A program made the position numbers and the translations under genes. Source: Streptomyces sp. RFCAC02 (GTDB lineage Bacteria; Actinomycetota; Actinomycetes; Streptomycetales; Streptomycetaceae). From it: 64,000 bases of DNA. Shown piece after piece: positions 25,196 through 33,088 of this stretch; the first letter of the stretch is position 1, and each line of letters begins with the position of its first letter. Below the pieces are notes generated by a model that was given only the letters and a program-made list of their open reading frames with translations, ran no database searches and was not told the DNA's origin. The stretch covers positions 124,001 to 188,000 of the forward strand of contig NZ_SAUH01000001.1 in NCBI RefSeq assembly GCF_004193175.1. The letters run 5' to 3'.

Positions 25196-25974
25196 GGGCG
25201 TGGGGTCGGCTGGAGTGTGAGCCACTGTCGCGTTCCGTTCACTTCGTCCGTGGGCCTTGACCACTGCCGGCGGATGGCGTCGGCGAGGTCGGTGACATCC
25301 GTGAAGCCGGCGAACCGCGCGTCCGGCCGCCGCTCCCGCATCGCCTCGCTGACCAGTGCCTTGACGACGAGCACGGTGGCGGCGGCGGGCGGCGGGCCGT
25401 CGGCCGCGGCCTTGCGGAAGCCGTCGGCGAGGGCGAGGGTCCATGCCTCGGCGGCGGCCTTGGCGGCGGCGTAGGCGGCGTTCCCGGCGGTCGGGCGGGT
25501 CGCGGCGGTGGCGCTGACCAGGATGAACCGGCCGTTGCGGCTGCGGGCGAGCGGCGCCTCGAACGCGAGGGAGGTGTGCTGGACGGTGCGCACGAGCAGG
25601 CCGTGCAGGACGTCCCAGTCGGCGAGGTCGGTGCCGGCGAAGGTCTTCGCGCCGCGCCAGCCGCCGACGAGGTGGACCAGGCCGTCGATCCGGCCGTGCT
25701 CCCGCTCGGTGCGGGCCGCCCACGCGCGGGTCGCGGCGAGATCGAGCAGGTCCACCGTGTCGCCGGTGACGGTGGCGCCGCCGTGGGCGGAGCGGGCGGC
25801 GTCCACGCCCTCGGCGAGGCGGCCCGGGTCGGCGTCGGCGGCCACGACGGTGGCGCCCTCCCCCGCCAGGGCGCGCAGCGCCGCGTGCCCGGCCGGCCCG
25901 CCTGCGCCGGCGACGGCCACGACGGCGCCGGCGAGCGGGTCGGTGCCGTGGGTCGTGGGGGTGGTCGGGTCCAT
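25192..25974 (-). CDS. short-chain dehydrogenase/reductase
   Basis: A protein of 260 residues with an SDR Rossmann fold: 'VVAVAGAGGPAGHAALRALAGEGATVVAADAD' (cofactor loop), 'LVHLVGGWRG', catalytic Ser in 'RFILVSATAATRPTAGNAAYAAAKAA' and the Tyr-x3-Lys in the same stretch (Y-A-A-A-K). The acidic residue after the second strand favours NAD. ATG 25974 has GAGGAGG 8 nt upstream, which decides against ATG 26001. It lies between DUF6421 and the aldolase on one strand. Confidence 0.85.
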   Translation of the reverse strand: MDPTTPTTHGTDPLAGAVVAVAGAGGPAGHAALRALAGEGATVVAADADPGRLAEGVDAARSAHGGATVTGDTVDLLDLAATRAWAARTEREHGRIDGLVHLVGGWRGAKTFAGTDLADWDVLHGLLVRTVQHTSLAFEAPLARSRNGRFILVSATAATRPTAGNAAYAAAKAAAEAWTLALADGFRKAAADGPPPAAATVLVVKALVSEAMRERRPDARFAGFTDVTDLADAIRRQWSRPTDEVNGTRQWLTLQPTPRP

Positions 25975-26048
25975 GCTGGTGGCCTCCTCGTGGGGGTCCA
26001 TGATGCCGGTCGGCCGTGCGGGGGCGCGCCGGACCCCGCCGGGCCGGG

Positions 26049-27449
26049 TCAGGCGGCGCGCGGCGCCGTGTCCGCCGCCGTGATGCCGCGGGTGGACTCG
26101 ACGACTTTGCGGAGTTTCTTCCCCAGGGCCTCGTAGAAGAGGCTCAGGGGGAACTCGTCGGGCAGGACGTCGTCCACGAGTTTGCGGGGCGGCAGCGCGA
26201 GGTCGAGGGCGTCCGGCCCCTTGGCCCAGGTGGAGCCGGGGTGCGGGGCGAGGTAGCCGGCGACGAACTCGTACGCCTTCAGCCAGTGGACGAGCTTCGG
26301 GCGGTCGATGCCGCGGCGGTAGAGGTCCTCGATCTCCCCGCGCAGCGCGACGGTGACCTCGCGGGCGCGGTCCCAGTCGACGCTGAGGCGGTTGTCGGTC
26401 CAGCGCAGCGCGTCGTGGCGGTGGAGGTAGGCGAAGAGGAGCTGGCCGCCGAGGCCGTCGTAGTTGCGGACGCGGGCGCCCGTCACGGGGAAGCGGAAGA
26501 TCCGGTCCAGGAGGACGGCGTACTGCACGTCGCGGCCCTGCGGCAGGCCGTCGGCGGCGAGCCGCCCCGCCTCGTGGAACGCCGTGAGGTCGCAGCGCAG
26601 TTCCTCCAGGCCGTACATCCAGAACGGCTGCCGCTGCTTGATCATGAACGGGTCGAACGGCAGGTCGCCGTGGCTGTGCGTCCGGTCGTGGATCATGTCC
26701 CACAGCACGAACGTCTCCTGGCAGCGCCGCTGGTCCGTGAGGAGGCCCTCGGCGTCCTCGGGCAGCAGCAGGCCGGTGACGTCGCGGGCGGCGGCCGCGA
26801 CGCGGCGGAAGCGGGCGGCCTCGCGATCGCAGAAGATGCCGCCCCAGGTGAAGCGTTCGGGGACCTCGCGGACGGCGACGGTCTCGGGGAAGAGGACCGC
26901 GGAGTTCGTGTCGTAGCCGGCGGTGAAGTCCTCGAAGGTGATGCCGAGGAACATCGGGTTGTCGAAGCGGGTGCGCTCCAGCTCGGCGAGCCAGTCGGGC
27001 CACACGAGGCGCACCAGGACGGCCTCCAGGTTGCGGTCCGGGTTGCCGTTCTGCGTGTACATGGGGAAGACGACCAGGTGCGCGCGGCCGTCCTCGCGCC
27101 GTTCGGCGGGCCGGAAGGCGAGGAGCGAGTCGAGGAAGTCCGGTACGCCGAAGCCCTCGTCGGCCCAGCGGCGGAGGTCGGCGGTGAGCGCGGCGTGGTA
27201 GGCGGCGTCGTGCGGCAGGAGCGGTGACAGGTCGCGGACGGCGGCGATGACGCGGTCGACGAGGCGGCCGGCCTCGGCGGGCGTGGGGGCGCCGTCGGCG
27301 GCGAAATCGATCGAGCCGTCCGCGCGCTGGGCGGGGCGCAGCGCCTCGACTGCGGCCTTCAGCGCCCTCCAGGCGGGCCGGGCGGACAGGGACTCCTCGG
27401 CCGCCCCGCTCTCGCCGTCCGGGGCAACAGGAGCAAGGATTTCCGTCAT
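26049..27449 (-). CDS. DUF6421 family protein
   Basis: A protein of 466 residues with no known function. It matches my recollection of the Streptomyces DUF6421 family by stretches such as 'FPMYTQNGNPDRNLEAVL' and 'LGITFEDFTAGYDTNSAVLFPETVAVREVPERFTWGGIFCDREA'. 'DMIHDRTHSHGDLPFDPF' puts His254, His258, His260 and Asp262 close together, with Glu282-Glu283 and Asp287 in 'LEELRCDLTAF' soon after, a pattern that could bind a metal. There is no signal peptide or membrane helix. ATG 27449 has GGAGG 8 nt upstream. It leads the DUF6421-SDR-aldolase operon. Confidence 0.75.
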   Translation of the reverse strand: MTEILAPVAPDGESGAAEESLSARPAWRALKAAVEALRPAQRADGSIDFAADGAPTPAEAGRLVDRVIAAVRDLSPLLPHDAAYHAALTADLRRWADEGFGVPDFLDSLLAFRPAERREDGRAHLVVFPMYTQNGNPDRNLEAVLVRLVWPDWLAELERTRFDNPMFLGITFEDFTAGYDTNSAVLFPETVAVREVPERFTWGGIFCDREAARFRRVAAAARDVTGLLLPEDAEGLLTDQRRCQETFVLWDMIHDRTHSHGDLPFDPFMIKQRQPFWMYGLEELRCDLTAFHEAGRLAADGLPQGRDVQYAVLLDRIFRFPVTGARVRNYDGLGGQLLFAYLHRHDALRWTDNRLSVDWDRAREVTVALRGEIEDLYRRGIDRPKLVHWLKAYEFVAGYLAPHPGSTWAKGPDALDLALPPRKLVDDVLPDEFPLSLFYEALGKKLRKVVESTRGITAADTAPRAA

Positions 27450-27568
27450 GACCCGCCCTCCACAGGAAGATTTGCTGTCCTGCTCCACGCTATCGGGATG
27501 AGGGGCACGGTTCAACCGGGCGGGAGGCGGCCGGGCGGCGACCGCCTCCCCGCGCGGCACCGCCGCGA

Positions 27569-28269
27569 TCAGTAGCCGGCGGTGAACCGGCGCTGGACGA
27601 ACCGGGGCAGTTCCACCTCGTCGACGATCGCCACGGCGGCGTCCTCGGCCGAGATGCGGCTCAGCCCGTCGGCGTCCACGACCGGCTGGTCGCCGCCGAC
27701 GCGGAAGCGTCCGGTGCGCTCGCCCGGGGCGATCCGCTCGGCCGGGCTGAAGTAGGTCCACAGCCGGTCGGAGAGGCGCAGGACGTTCAGCGCGTCACGG
27801 TGGCCGCGTATCGCGGCGGCGTACGCGCGGGCAGCCCGATCGCGTCGAGCACCTCGTGCATCAGCTCGTCGTGGTCGGCGCGGACGACGCCCGGCGCGAT
27901 CTCCAGGCTGCCCGCGCCGCCGATGACGACGAGACGGGTGCGCGGGTGGCTCTCCAGGGCCTTGAGCAGCGCCCGGGCGGCCCGCGCGTAGGAGGCCGGG
28001 TCCGCCACGGAGCGCCGGACGGTGTCCGTGAGGTCCCTTGCCGCGTTCCCGGGCTGGAACGCGCTGACGAGGACGTCGAGCCCGGGCAGGACGGCGGCGA
28101 CGCCCGCCGCGTCGAAGACGTCGACGGCCGCCCAGCCGACGTTCTCCCGCCGGTCGTCGATCCCCGAGACGTCACGGCTCAACGCCGTCACGCGGTGCCC
28201 CCGTCCGAGGGCCTCGGTGACGACCCGGCTGCCGATGGTGCCGGTGGCTCCGATGACGCCGATGTGCAT
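27569..28269 (-). pseudogene. frameshifted NAD(P)-binding oxidoreductase (NmrA/SDR-like)
   Basis: The start '[33 protein letters not shown]' is a clear atypical-SDR Rossmann motif, and the frame runs to a stop at 27787 after '[19 protein letters not shown]' (160 residues). One base is missing near 27830. In the next frame the protein resumes as '[20 protein letters not shown]', then '[19 protein letters not shown]' and '[18 protein letters not shown]', ending at TGA 27569-27571. The full span is 701 bp, one short of 234 codons. Either the gene is freshly inactivated or the base was missed in sequencing. Confidence 0.8.
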
Positions 28270-28974
28270 GCTCTCTCCCCAGTCCGGGCCAAGCGGCTGA
28301 GGGCCGAGACGATCGCCGAGATCAAGAGCACCGCACTGGCCCTGATGCGTTCGGGCGGCCCGGGCGCGATCACCCTGCGGGCGATCGCCCGCGAGATGGG
28401 CATGACACCGAACGCCATCTACGGCTACTTCGCCACCCGCGACGACCTGGTCACCGCGCTCATCGCGGACGTGTACACCGCGCTCGCCGACGCCGTCGGA
28501 GCCGCCTGGACGGCCTCGGCCGAGGACGAACCCGCGGCGCGCGTCCTGGCCTGGGCCACCGCCTTCCGCGCCTGGGCGCTGGACAACCCCGAGGGCTTCA
28601 AGCTCATCTACGGCGACCCCGTCCCCGGCTACGTCGCTCCGGAGGGCGGCGCCGCCCCGGACGCCGCCCGGCGGGTGTGCGTCGGCATCGCCGCCCTCGC
28701 GGCCGCGGCAGGGGACAGGGCCGGGTCACCGGCCCCCGGGCCCGCCTTCACCTGGGACGACTTCGACCCCGGTCTGCTCGCGAAGGTGCGCTCGGCGTTC
28801 CCCGACCTGCCGCCGTCCGGGGTGGCCCTCGCGCTGCGCATCTGGGGGCACCTGCACGGCCTGGTCACGCTGGAGGTCCACGGGCACCTGCGCGCCCAGA
28901 CGCTCGCGCCCGGCAAGCTCTTCCGCTCGGAACTGGCCCAGCTGATCCGCTCGCTCGGCTTCGGCGCCGGCTGA
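28264..28974 (+). CDS. TetR/AcrR regulator with WHG C-terminal domain
   Basis: A protein of 236 residues. The HTH is about 14-62 ('AGGP..ITLRAIAREMGMTPNAIYGYFATRDDLVTALIADVY'-type sequence) and the C-terminal ligand domain contains 'LRIWGHLHGLVTLEVHGHL', the W-H-G motif of the TetR_C_33 group. The only suitable start is GTG 28264, which overlaps the ATG of the divergent oxidoreductase by 6 bp, so the promoters must lie inside the neighbours' coding regions or the mRNAs be leaderless. It probably regulates that oxidoreductase gene, now frameshifted. Confidence 0.82.
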   Translation: MHALSPVRAKRLRAETIAEIKSTALALMRSGGPGAITLRAIAREMGMTPNAIYGYFATRDDLVTALIADVYTALADAVGAAWTASAEDEPAARVLAWATAFRAWALDNPEGFKLIYGDPVPGYVAPEGGAAPDAARRVCVGIAALAAAAGDRAGSPAPGPAFTWDDFDPGLLAKVRSAFPDLPPSGVALALRIWGHLHGLVTLEVHGHLRAQTLAPGKLFRSELAQLIRSLGFGAG

Positions 28975-29047
28975 TCCCGGCCGCCGCGACGCCCTGCGGA
29001 CGCGCGCGGACGACGGGACCGGCCGGACAGACCCTAGGCTGCACGGC

Positions 29048-29743
29048 ATGGCGCTGCTGATCGTGGGACACCGCGGACTCATGGCCGTGGAACCGGAGAA
29101 CACACTGCGGTCGTTCCGCGCGGCCGAGCGGGCCGGGGTCGACGCCGTCGAACTCGACCTGCACCTCAGCAAGGACGGCGGACTCGTCGTGATGCACGAC
29201 CCGGCGGTCGACCGTACGACGGACGGCTCGGGGCGCATCGCGGACCTGACGCTCGCCGAGCTGCGGACGCTCGACGCGGGCCGGGGCGAGCGGGTACCGG
29301 TGTTCGCCGAGGCCGCGGGGGCCGTGACGGCGCCGCTCCAGGCGGAGATCAAGGACGCGGCCGCCGCGCGGGTCCTGGCCGCCGAGATCGGACGGCTGCG
29401 GCTCCACGGCCGGATCACCGTGATCTCCTTCCACGACGACGCGCTGCGCGAGACCCGCGCGCTGCTGCCGGACATGCCGCTGGCGCTGGTGACGGGCCGC
29501 TCCACCGCCTCGGCTCCCGAGCGCGCCGTCGCGCTGGGGGCCGGGATGATCTCCTGCGAGCTGGCCCACCTCGACACCGCCGTGGTGGAGCGCGCCCACA
29601 CCGCCGGGCTGCGCGTCATCTCCTGGACGGTGAACACGGCCGCCGACCTTGCACGGGCACGGGAACTGGGCCTCGACGGAGTCGTGACCGACAGCCCCTC
29701 ACTGGTGCGGGCCGCGCGGGACGGGCACCGCCAGGCGGTCTGA
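29048..29743 (+). CDS. glycerophosphodiester phosphodiesterase
   Basis: A protein of 231 residues with a TIM-barrel GDPD domain. Catalytic and metal residues are visible: 'GHRGLMAVEPENT' (H-R-G and E-N-T), 'AVELDLHLSKDGGLVVMHDP' (E-x-D and the second catalytic His), 'LQAEIKD' and 'ISWTVNTAADLARARELGLDGVVTDSP'. There is no signal peptide, so it acts in the cytoplasm on glycerophosphodiesters from phospholipid turnover. Convergent GNAT gene 18 bp away. Confidence 0.92.
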   Translation: MALLIVGHRGLMAVEPENTLRSFRAAERAGVDAVELDLHLSKDGGLVVMHDPAVDRTTDGSGRIADLTLAELRTLDAGRGERVPVFAEAAGAVTAPLQAEIKDAAAARVLAAEIGRLRLHGRITVISFHDDALRETRALLPDMPLALVTGRSTASAPERAVALGAGMISCELAHLDTAVVERAHTAGLRVISWTVNTAADLARARELGLDGVVTDSPSLVRAARDGHRQAV

Positions 29744-29761
29744 CCCGCGGCCGGCGCCGGC

Positions 29762-30343
29762 TCAGGCCAGCGGCTTGACCAGCAGCTCGAACGACAGATC
29801 GGGGCGGCGCGGCAGCCCGAACCGCTCGTCGCCGTAGGGGAACGGGCTGCTCCGGCCGGTGCGCACGTAGCCGCGCCGCTCGTACCAGGCGATGAGTTCG
29901 GCGCGCTGCGCGATGACCTGCATCCGCATCTCCCGGGCGCCCCACTCGGCCCGGGCGCGGCGCTCCGCCTCGGCCAGGACACCGCGGCCGACGCCGGCGC
30001 CCTGGAGGGCCGGCCGGACGGCGAACATGCCGAAGTAGGCGGCCGGGCCGGCCCCGGTGCCCGCGGGGCGGCGTTCGATGTGGCAGCAGGCGACGGGTCC
30101 GGCGGGAGCCGCGTCGCCGTCGGCCGTGCCGTCCGCGAAACCGGCGGTCAGCAGCAGGCTCGCCGGCGCGGTCAGCACCTCGCGCACTCCCTCCGGGTCG
30201 GTGCGCTGCCCGCCGAGCAGGTCGGCCTCGGTCGTCCAGCCGGCGCGGCTCGCCTCCCCCCGGTACGCGGACTCGACGAGGGCGACGAGGACCGGTATGT
30301 CCGCCTCCGTGGCGTCGCGGAAGGTCAGTGGGCGCGTGCTCAT
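29762..30343 (-). CDS. GNAT-family N-acetyltransferase
   Basis: A protein of 193 residues with a GNAT fold. Motif A for acetyl-CoA is 'FAVRPALQGAGVGRGVLAEAERRARAEWG' (Q-x-x-G-x-G), followed by 'AELIAWYERRGYVRTGR', the usual motif B. The N-terminal 'LTFRDATEADIPVLVALVESAYRG' is typical. The acceptor substrate is unknown. ATG 30343 has no clear ribosome site. Confidence 0.85.
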   Translation of the reverse strand: MSTRPLTFRDATEADIPVLVALVESAYRGEASRAGWTTEADLLGGQRTDPEGVREVLTAPASLLLTAGFADGTADGDAAPAGPVACCHIERRPAGTGAGPAAYFGMFAVRPALQGAGVGRGVLAEAERRARAEWGAREMRMQVIAQRAELIAWYERRGYVRTGRSSPFPYGDERFGLPRRPDLSFELLVKPLA

Positions 30344-30456
30344 ACCCCCGGATGGTAATCGCCGTGCTCCCCCGCGCCCCCGTGCGCCGCACTGCCCCGG
30401 CGGCCGGGCGGGCAGGTACCCGTGCGCGGGGCCGGGCGGCACGGGGAGGTGCGCGG

Positions 30457-31023
30457 ATGCACGGGCCGGTACTGGTGTGCTGGCTGCTGGTGGCGCTGTG
30501 CGGGACGACCGGCGCGTTCTGCGTCCTGCGGACCCGCAGGACGGCGGGCACCGACCGGCAGGCGGCCGGGGTGGAGGCCGCGATGGGACTGGCGATGGCC
30601 GTGATGGCCGTGCCGGCGACGGCGCTGCCGGGCGACCCGCGGACCGTCATGGCGGCCGCCGGCGCCGCGGCCGGGTCCGTCGCGCTGCGGGCGGCCGTAC
30701 TGGCGCGTGCGGGCGTACGGCACCAGACGCACCACGTGGTCGAGGGCCTCGCCATGGTGCACATGGCCGTGGTGATGGCGACGGCCGGCGGCGGAGCGCA
30801 CGCCGCGCACGGCGGGACGGGCACGACGGGCTGGGCCGCTCCCGTGACGGGCGCGCTGCTCGTGTACTTCGCGGCCTACGCCCTGCGCTGCGCGCCGCGG
30901 CTGGTCCCGGCGGGCGCGGCCGGCGGCCCGCACGCGGTGGTGCCCGGCGGTGGGGACGAGGCGACGGCGGCCTGCCGGCTCGCCCTGTCCCTCGGCATGT
31001 TCGCGATGCTGCTGGCCATGTGA
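30457..31023 (+). CDS. DUF5134 membrane protein
   Basis: A protein of 188 residues with five or six hydrophobic helices. It has conserved His/Met positions around 'HHVVEGLAMVHMAVVMA', which characterise DUF5134, a Streptomyces family of unknown function. Those His and Met residues within helices could bind a metal. ATG 30457 has GGGGAGG about 7 nt upstream. An M56 peptidase gene follows 127 bp later on the same strand. Confidence 0.75.
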   Translation: MHGPVLVCWLLVALCGTTGAFCVLRTRRTAGTDRQAAGVEAAMGLAMAVMAVPATALPGDPRTVMAAAGAAAGSVALRAAVLARAGVRHQTHHVVEGLAMVHMAVVMATAGGGAHAAHGGTGTTGWAAPVTGALLVYFAAYALRCAPRLVPAGAAGGPHAVVPGGGDEATAACRLALSLGMFAMLLAM

Positions 31024-31150
31024 AGCGCCGGCACGGGGTGTTGGGAACACGCGGGCGTGGGGGGACGGCCGCGGCACGGCCGTGCACCCCGCCGCCGGCC
31101 GTCCGTTCCCGGGGACGGTGGGCGCGTTCCCGCGGCACTAAGCTGACGGC

Positions 31151-32098
31151 ATGGTGATCGCCATCGCGCTGTTGCTGCTCGGCGGGCTCACCGCGGCGAC
31201 GGCGCCGCGGCTGCTGGCCCGCTGGTCCTGGCCGGACAGGGAACCGGTCCTCGCGCTGTGGGTGTGGCAGTGCGTCGTGGCCGCCGTCCTGCTGTGCTGT
31301 CTGCTCGCCATGGCCCTGTCGGCCGCGACGGCGTGGCACGCGGTGCGCGGCCAGGTCTTCGCGCCGGCGCCCGCCGGTGTCATCGACGCGTACGCGCTGC
31401 ACGGCGACGACCGCGGCTGGGCGGCGGCCGTCGCCGTCCTGCTGGCGTGCGGCGGCGCGTGGACGGCCGTCATGCTGACCCGCGAGGTGCGGATCGCCCG
31501 CGCGGGGCGGCGGCGCGCGCGGGCCGAGCTGCTCGCCCGGTCACCGCGACTGCCCGGGGAGGAGGCGGCCGCGGGGGAACGGCTCGTCGTCCTGGAGGAC
31601 GAGCGCCCCGACGCCTGGCTCCTCGCGGGCACCCCGCCGCGCCTCGTGATCACCACGGCCGCGCTGCGGCGGCTCGACGGACGGCAGCTCGACGCCGTGC
31701 TCGCGCACGAGCAGGGCCATGTCAGGGCGCGCCACCACTGGCTGCTGAACTGCGCGGGCGCGCTCGCGAGCGGTTTCCCCCGGGTGCCGGTGTTCGCGGC
31801 GTTCCGGCACCAGGTGCACCGGCTCGTCGAGCTGGCGGCCGACGACGTGGCCTCCCGCCGGTTCGGCCGGCTGACGACGGCGCTCGCGCTCGTCGGGCTG
31901 AACGAGTGCCGCGGCGCCTTCGCGCCGACCTCGCACCGGGCGCACGTCCCGCACCGGGTGCACCGGCTGCTGAGCCCCGCCGGACGGCTGTCCGTGTCGC
32001 GCAGGGCCAGGCTGACGGTGGGGGCGACGCTGCTGCCCGCGGTGCCGCTGCTGGTGGCCTTCGCCCCCGGGCTGCGCGCGCTCGGCGGCTGGATGTGA
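31151..32098 (+). CDS. M56-family membrane metallopeptidase
   Basis: A protein of 315 residues. Transmembrane helices lie near the N-terminus (about 1-20, 38-58, 92-110) and at the C-terminus. The zinc motif H-E-Q-G-H is in 'VLAHEQGHVRARHHW', with the third ligand expected in 'VELAADDVASRR'. BlaR1/MecR1 proteins belong to this family, but there is no penicillin-sensing domain here. In Streptomyces the gene is often accompanied by a BlaI/CopY repressor; none is present in this window. Confidence 0.85.
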   Translation: MVIAIALLLLGGLTAATAPRLLARWSWPDREPVLALWVWQCVVAAVLLCCLLAMALSAATAWHAVRGQVFAPAPAGVIDAYALHGDDRGWAAAVAVLLACGGAWTAVMLTREVRIARAGRRRARAELLARSPRLPGEEAAAGERLVVLEDERPDAWLLAGTPPRLVITTAALRRLDGRQLDAVLAHEQGHVRARHHWLLNCAGALASGFPRVPVFAAFRHQVHRLVELAADDVASRRFGRLTTALALVGLNECRGAFAPTSHRAHVPHRVHRLLSPAGRLSVSRRARLTVGATLLPAVPLLVAFAPGLRALGGWM

Positions 32099-32172
32099 GG
32101 AGGCGGCGGGCACACGGGGCGCGTCGAGGACCGTGAGGGCGTGTGCCGTACGGCGGGCGCCCCGTACGCGGT

Positions 32173-32211
32173 GCCGGTATCGGGCGGTCCCCCGCTCCGC
32201 CCGATACCGGC
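32173..32211 (+). terminator. terminator after M56 gene
   Basis: A perfect 15-bp stem (32173-32187 with 32197-32211) around a 9-nt C-rich loop lies 75 bp after the M56 stop and upstream of the TetR promoter. Confidence 0.7.
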
Positions 32212-32264
32212 CCGTCCACCGGAACCCGTCCGCCCTGCACGGCGGAGGCCCGGTCGCCCCTGAG

Positions 32265-32287
32265 TATATTGACTGTGAGCCAGCCAA
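32265..32287 (+). promoter_or_regulatory. TetR operator-like palindrome over -10 box
   Basis: TATATT (32265-32270) is a good -10 element. It overlaps TTGACTG-TGAGC-CAGCCAA (32269-32287), an inverted repeat with 6 of 7 arm positions matching. The site lies 12 bp before the TetR start and fits autorepression. Confidence 0.6.
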
Positions 32288-32299
32288 CGGGAGTCCAGC

Positions 32300-32950
32300 A
32301 TGTCGCCTCGACGCGCTTCGGTCAATGAGGAGATGCGCCGACGCTCCCGGGAGCGGCTCCTGCGGGCCACCGTCGAGCTCGTCTCCGAACGCGGCTACGA
32401 CGCCACGACCTTGGGCGACATCGCCGAACGGGCGGGCACCGCGCGCGGATTGATCGCCTACTACTTCTCCGGCAAGCACCAGCTCCTCCAGTCCGCCGTG
32501 CACCGGCTCATGCACCTGACGCTCCAGGAGGCCCTGGACCGGACACCGCGGCCCGCCGGTCCGCTTGCAGGCCACGAACTGCTCGCCCGCGCGGTCGACG
32601 CGATCCTGGGGCTCGCGCGGAGCCGGCCCGTCCTCATGCGGGCGCACATGGCGGGACTGCTGCAGCACGACGGCTTCATCCAGTGCGTGGAGCAGCAGCG
32701 GCTCGCGTTCCTGCTGCGGGAGACCGTGGCGGGCTACGGGTCCGCCGACCCGGACACGGACTACCCCCTGCTGCGCGCCCTGCTGATGGGCGCCGTGGTG
32801 GCGCAACTGCTGCCGGGAGCACCGATGCCGCTCGCCCGGCTGCGCGCCGAACTGTTCTCGCGCTACGACCTCGCGTGGGACATGGGCATCCCGCCGGGGG
32901 ACCGCCCGCCCGACGGGGCGCCCCCGACGCTCCTCCTGCCCCGGTCCTGA
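32300..32950 (+). CDS. TetR-family transcriptional regulator
   Basis: A protein of 216 residues. The HTH is about 15-62: 'RERLLRATVELVSERGYDATTLGDIAERAGTARGLIAYYFSGKHQLLQSAV'. The C-terminal domain is not assignable to a ligand class. ATG 32300 has GGGAG 7 nt upstream. A palindrome overlaps its -10 element. The next gene on the same strand is an Old-Yellow-Enzyme homologue, a frequent target of TetR repressors of the NemR type, so control of that gene is a reasonable guess. Confidence 0.85.
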   Translation: MSPRRASVNEEMRRRSRERLLRATVELVSERGYDATTLGDIAERAGTARGLIAYYFSGKHQLLQSAVHRLMHLTLQEALDRTPRPAGPLAGHELLARAVDAILGLARSRPVLMRAHMAGLLQHDGFIQCVEQQRLAFLLRETVAGYGSADPDTDYPLLRALLMGAVVAQLLPGAPMPLARLRAELFSRYDLAWDMGIPPGDRPPDGAPPTLLLPRS

Positions 32951-33005
32951 CCACGGGCGGCGGCTCCGGGACGCCGTGCCCGGGGACGGCGCCCCGGCCC
33001 GACAG

Positions 33006-33011
33006 TACGAT
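33006..33011 (+). promoter_or_regulatory. possible -10 element of OYE gene
   Basis: TACGAT fits the TANNNT form and lies upstream of the 17-bp hairpin at 33026-33063, so the hairpin would fall in the leader of the OYE mRNA. Confidence 0.3.
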
Positions 33012-33025
33012 CGGAGGGTTCCGCA

Positions 33026-33063
33026 CGGGCCGCCGGCCGGACCTCCGTCCGGCCGGCGGCCCG
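33026..33063 (+). terminator. very strong hairpin between tetR and OYE gene
   Basis: A perfect 17-bp stem (33026-33042 with 33047-33063) with the 4-nt loop CTCC. It ends 25 bp before the GTG of the OYE gene. It can terminate the tetR transcript or attenuate transcription into the OYE gene. Confidence 0.65.
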
Positions 33064-33088
33064 CCCGATGCCGGAGAGGTTGTCACAC

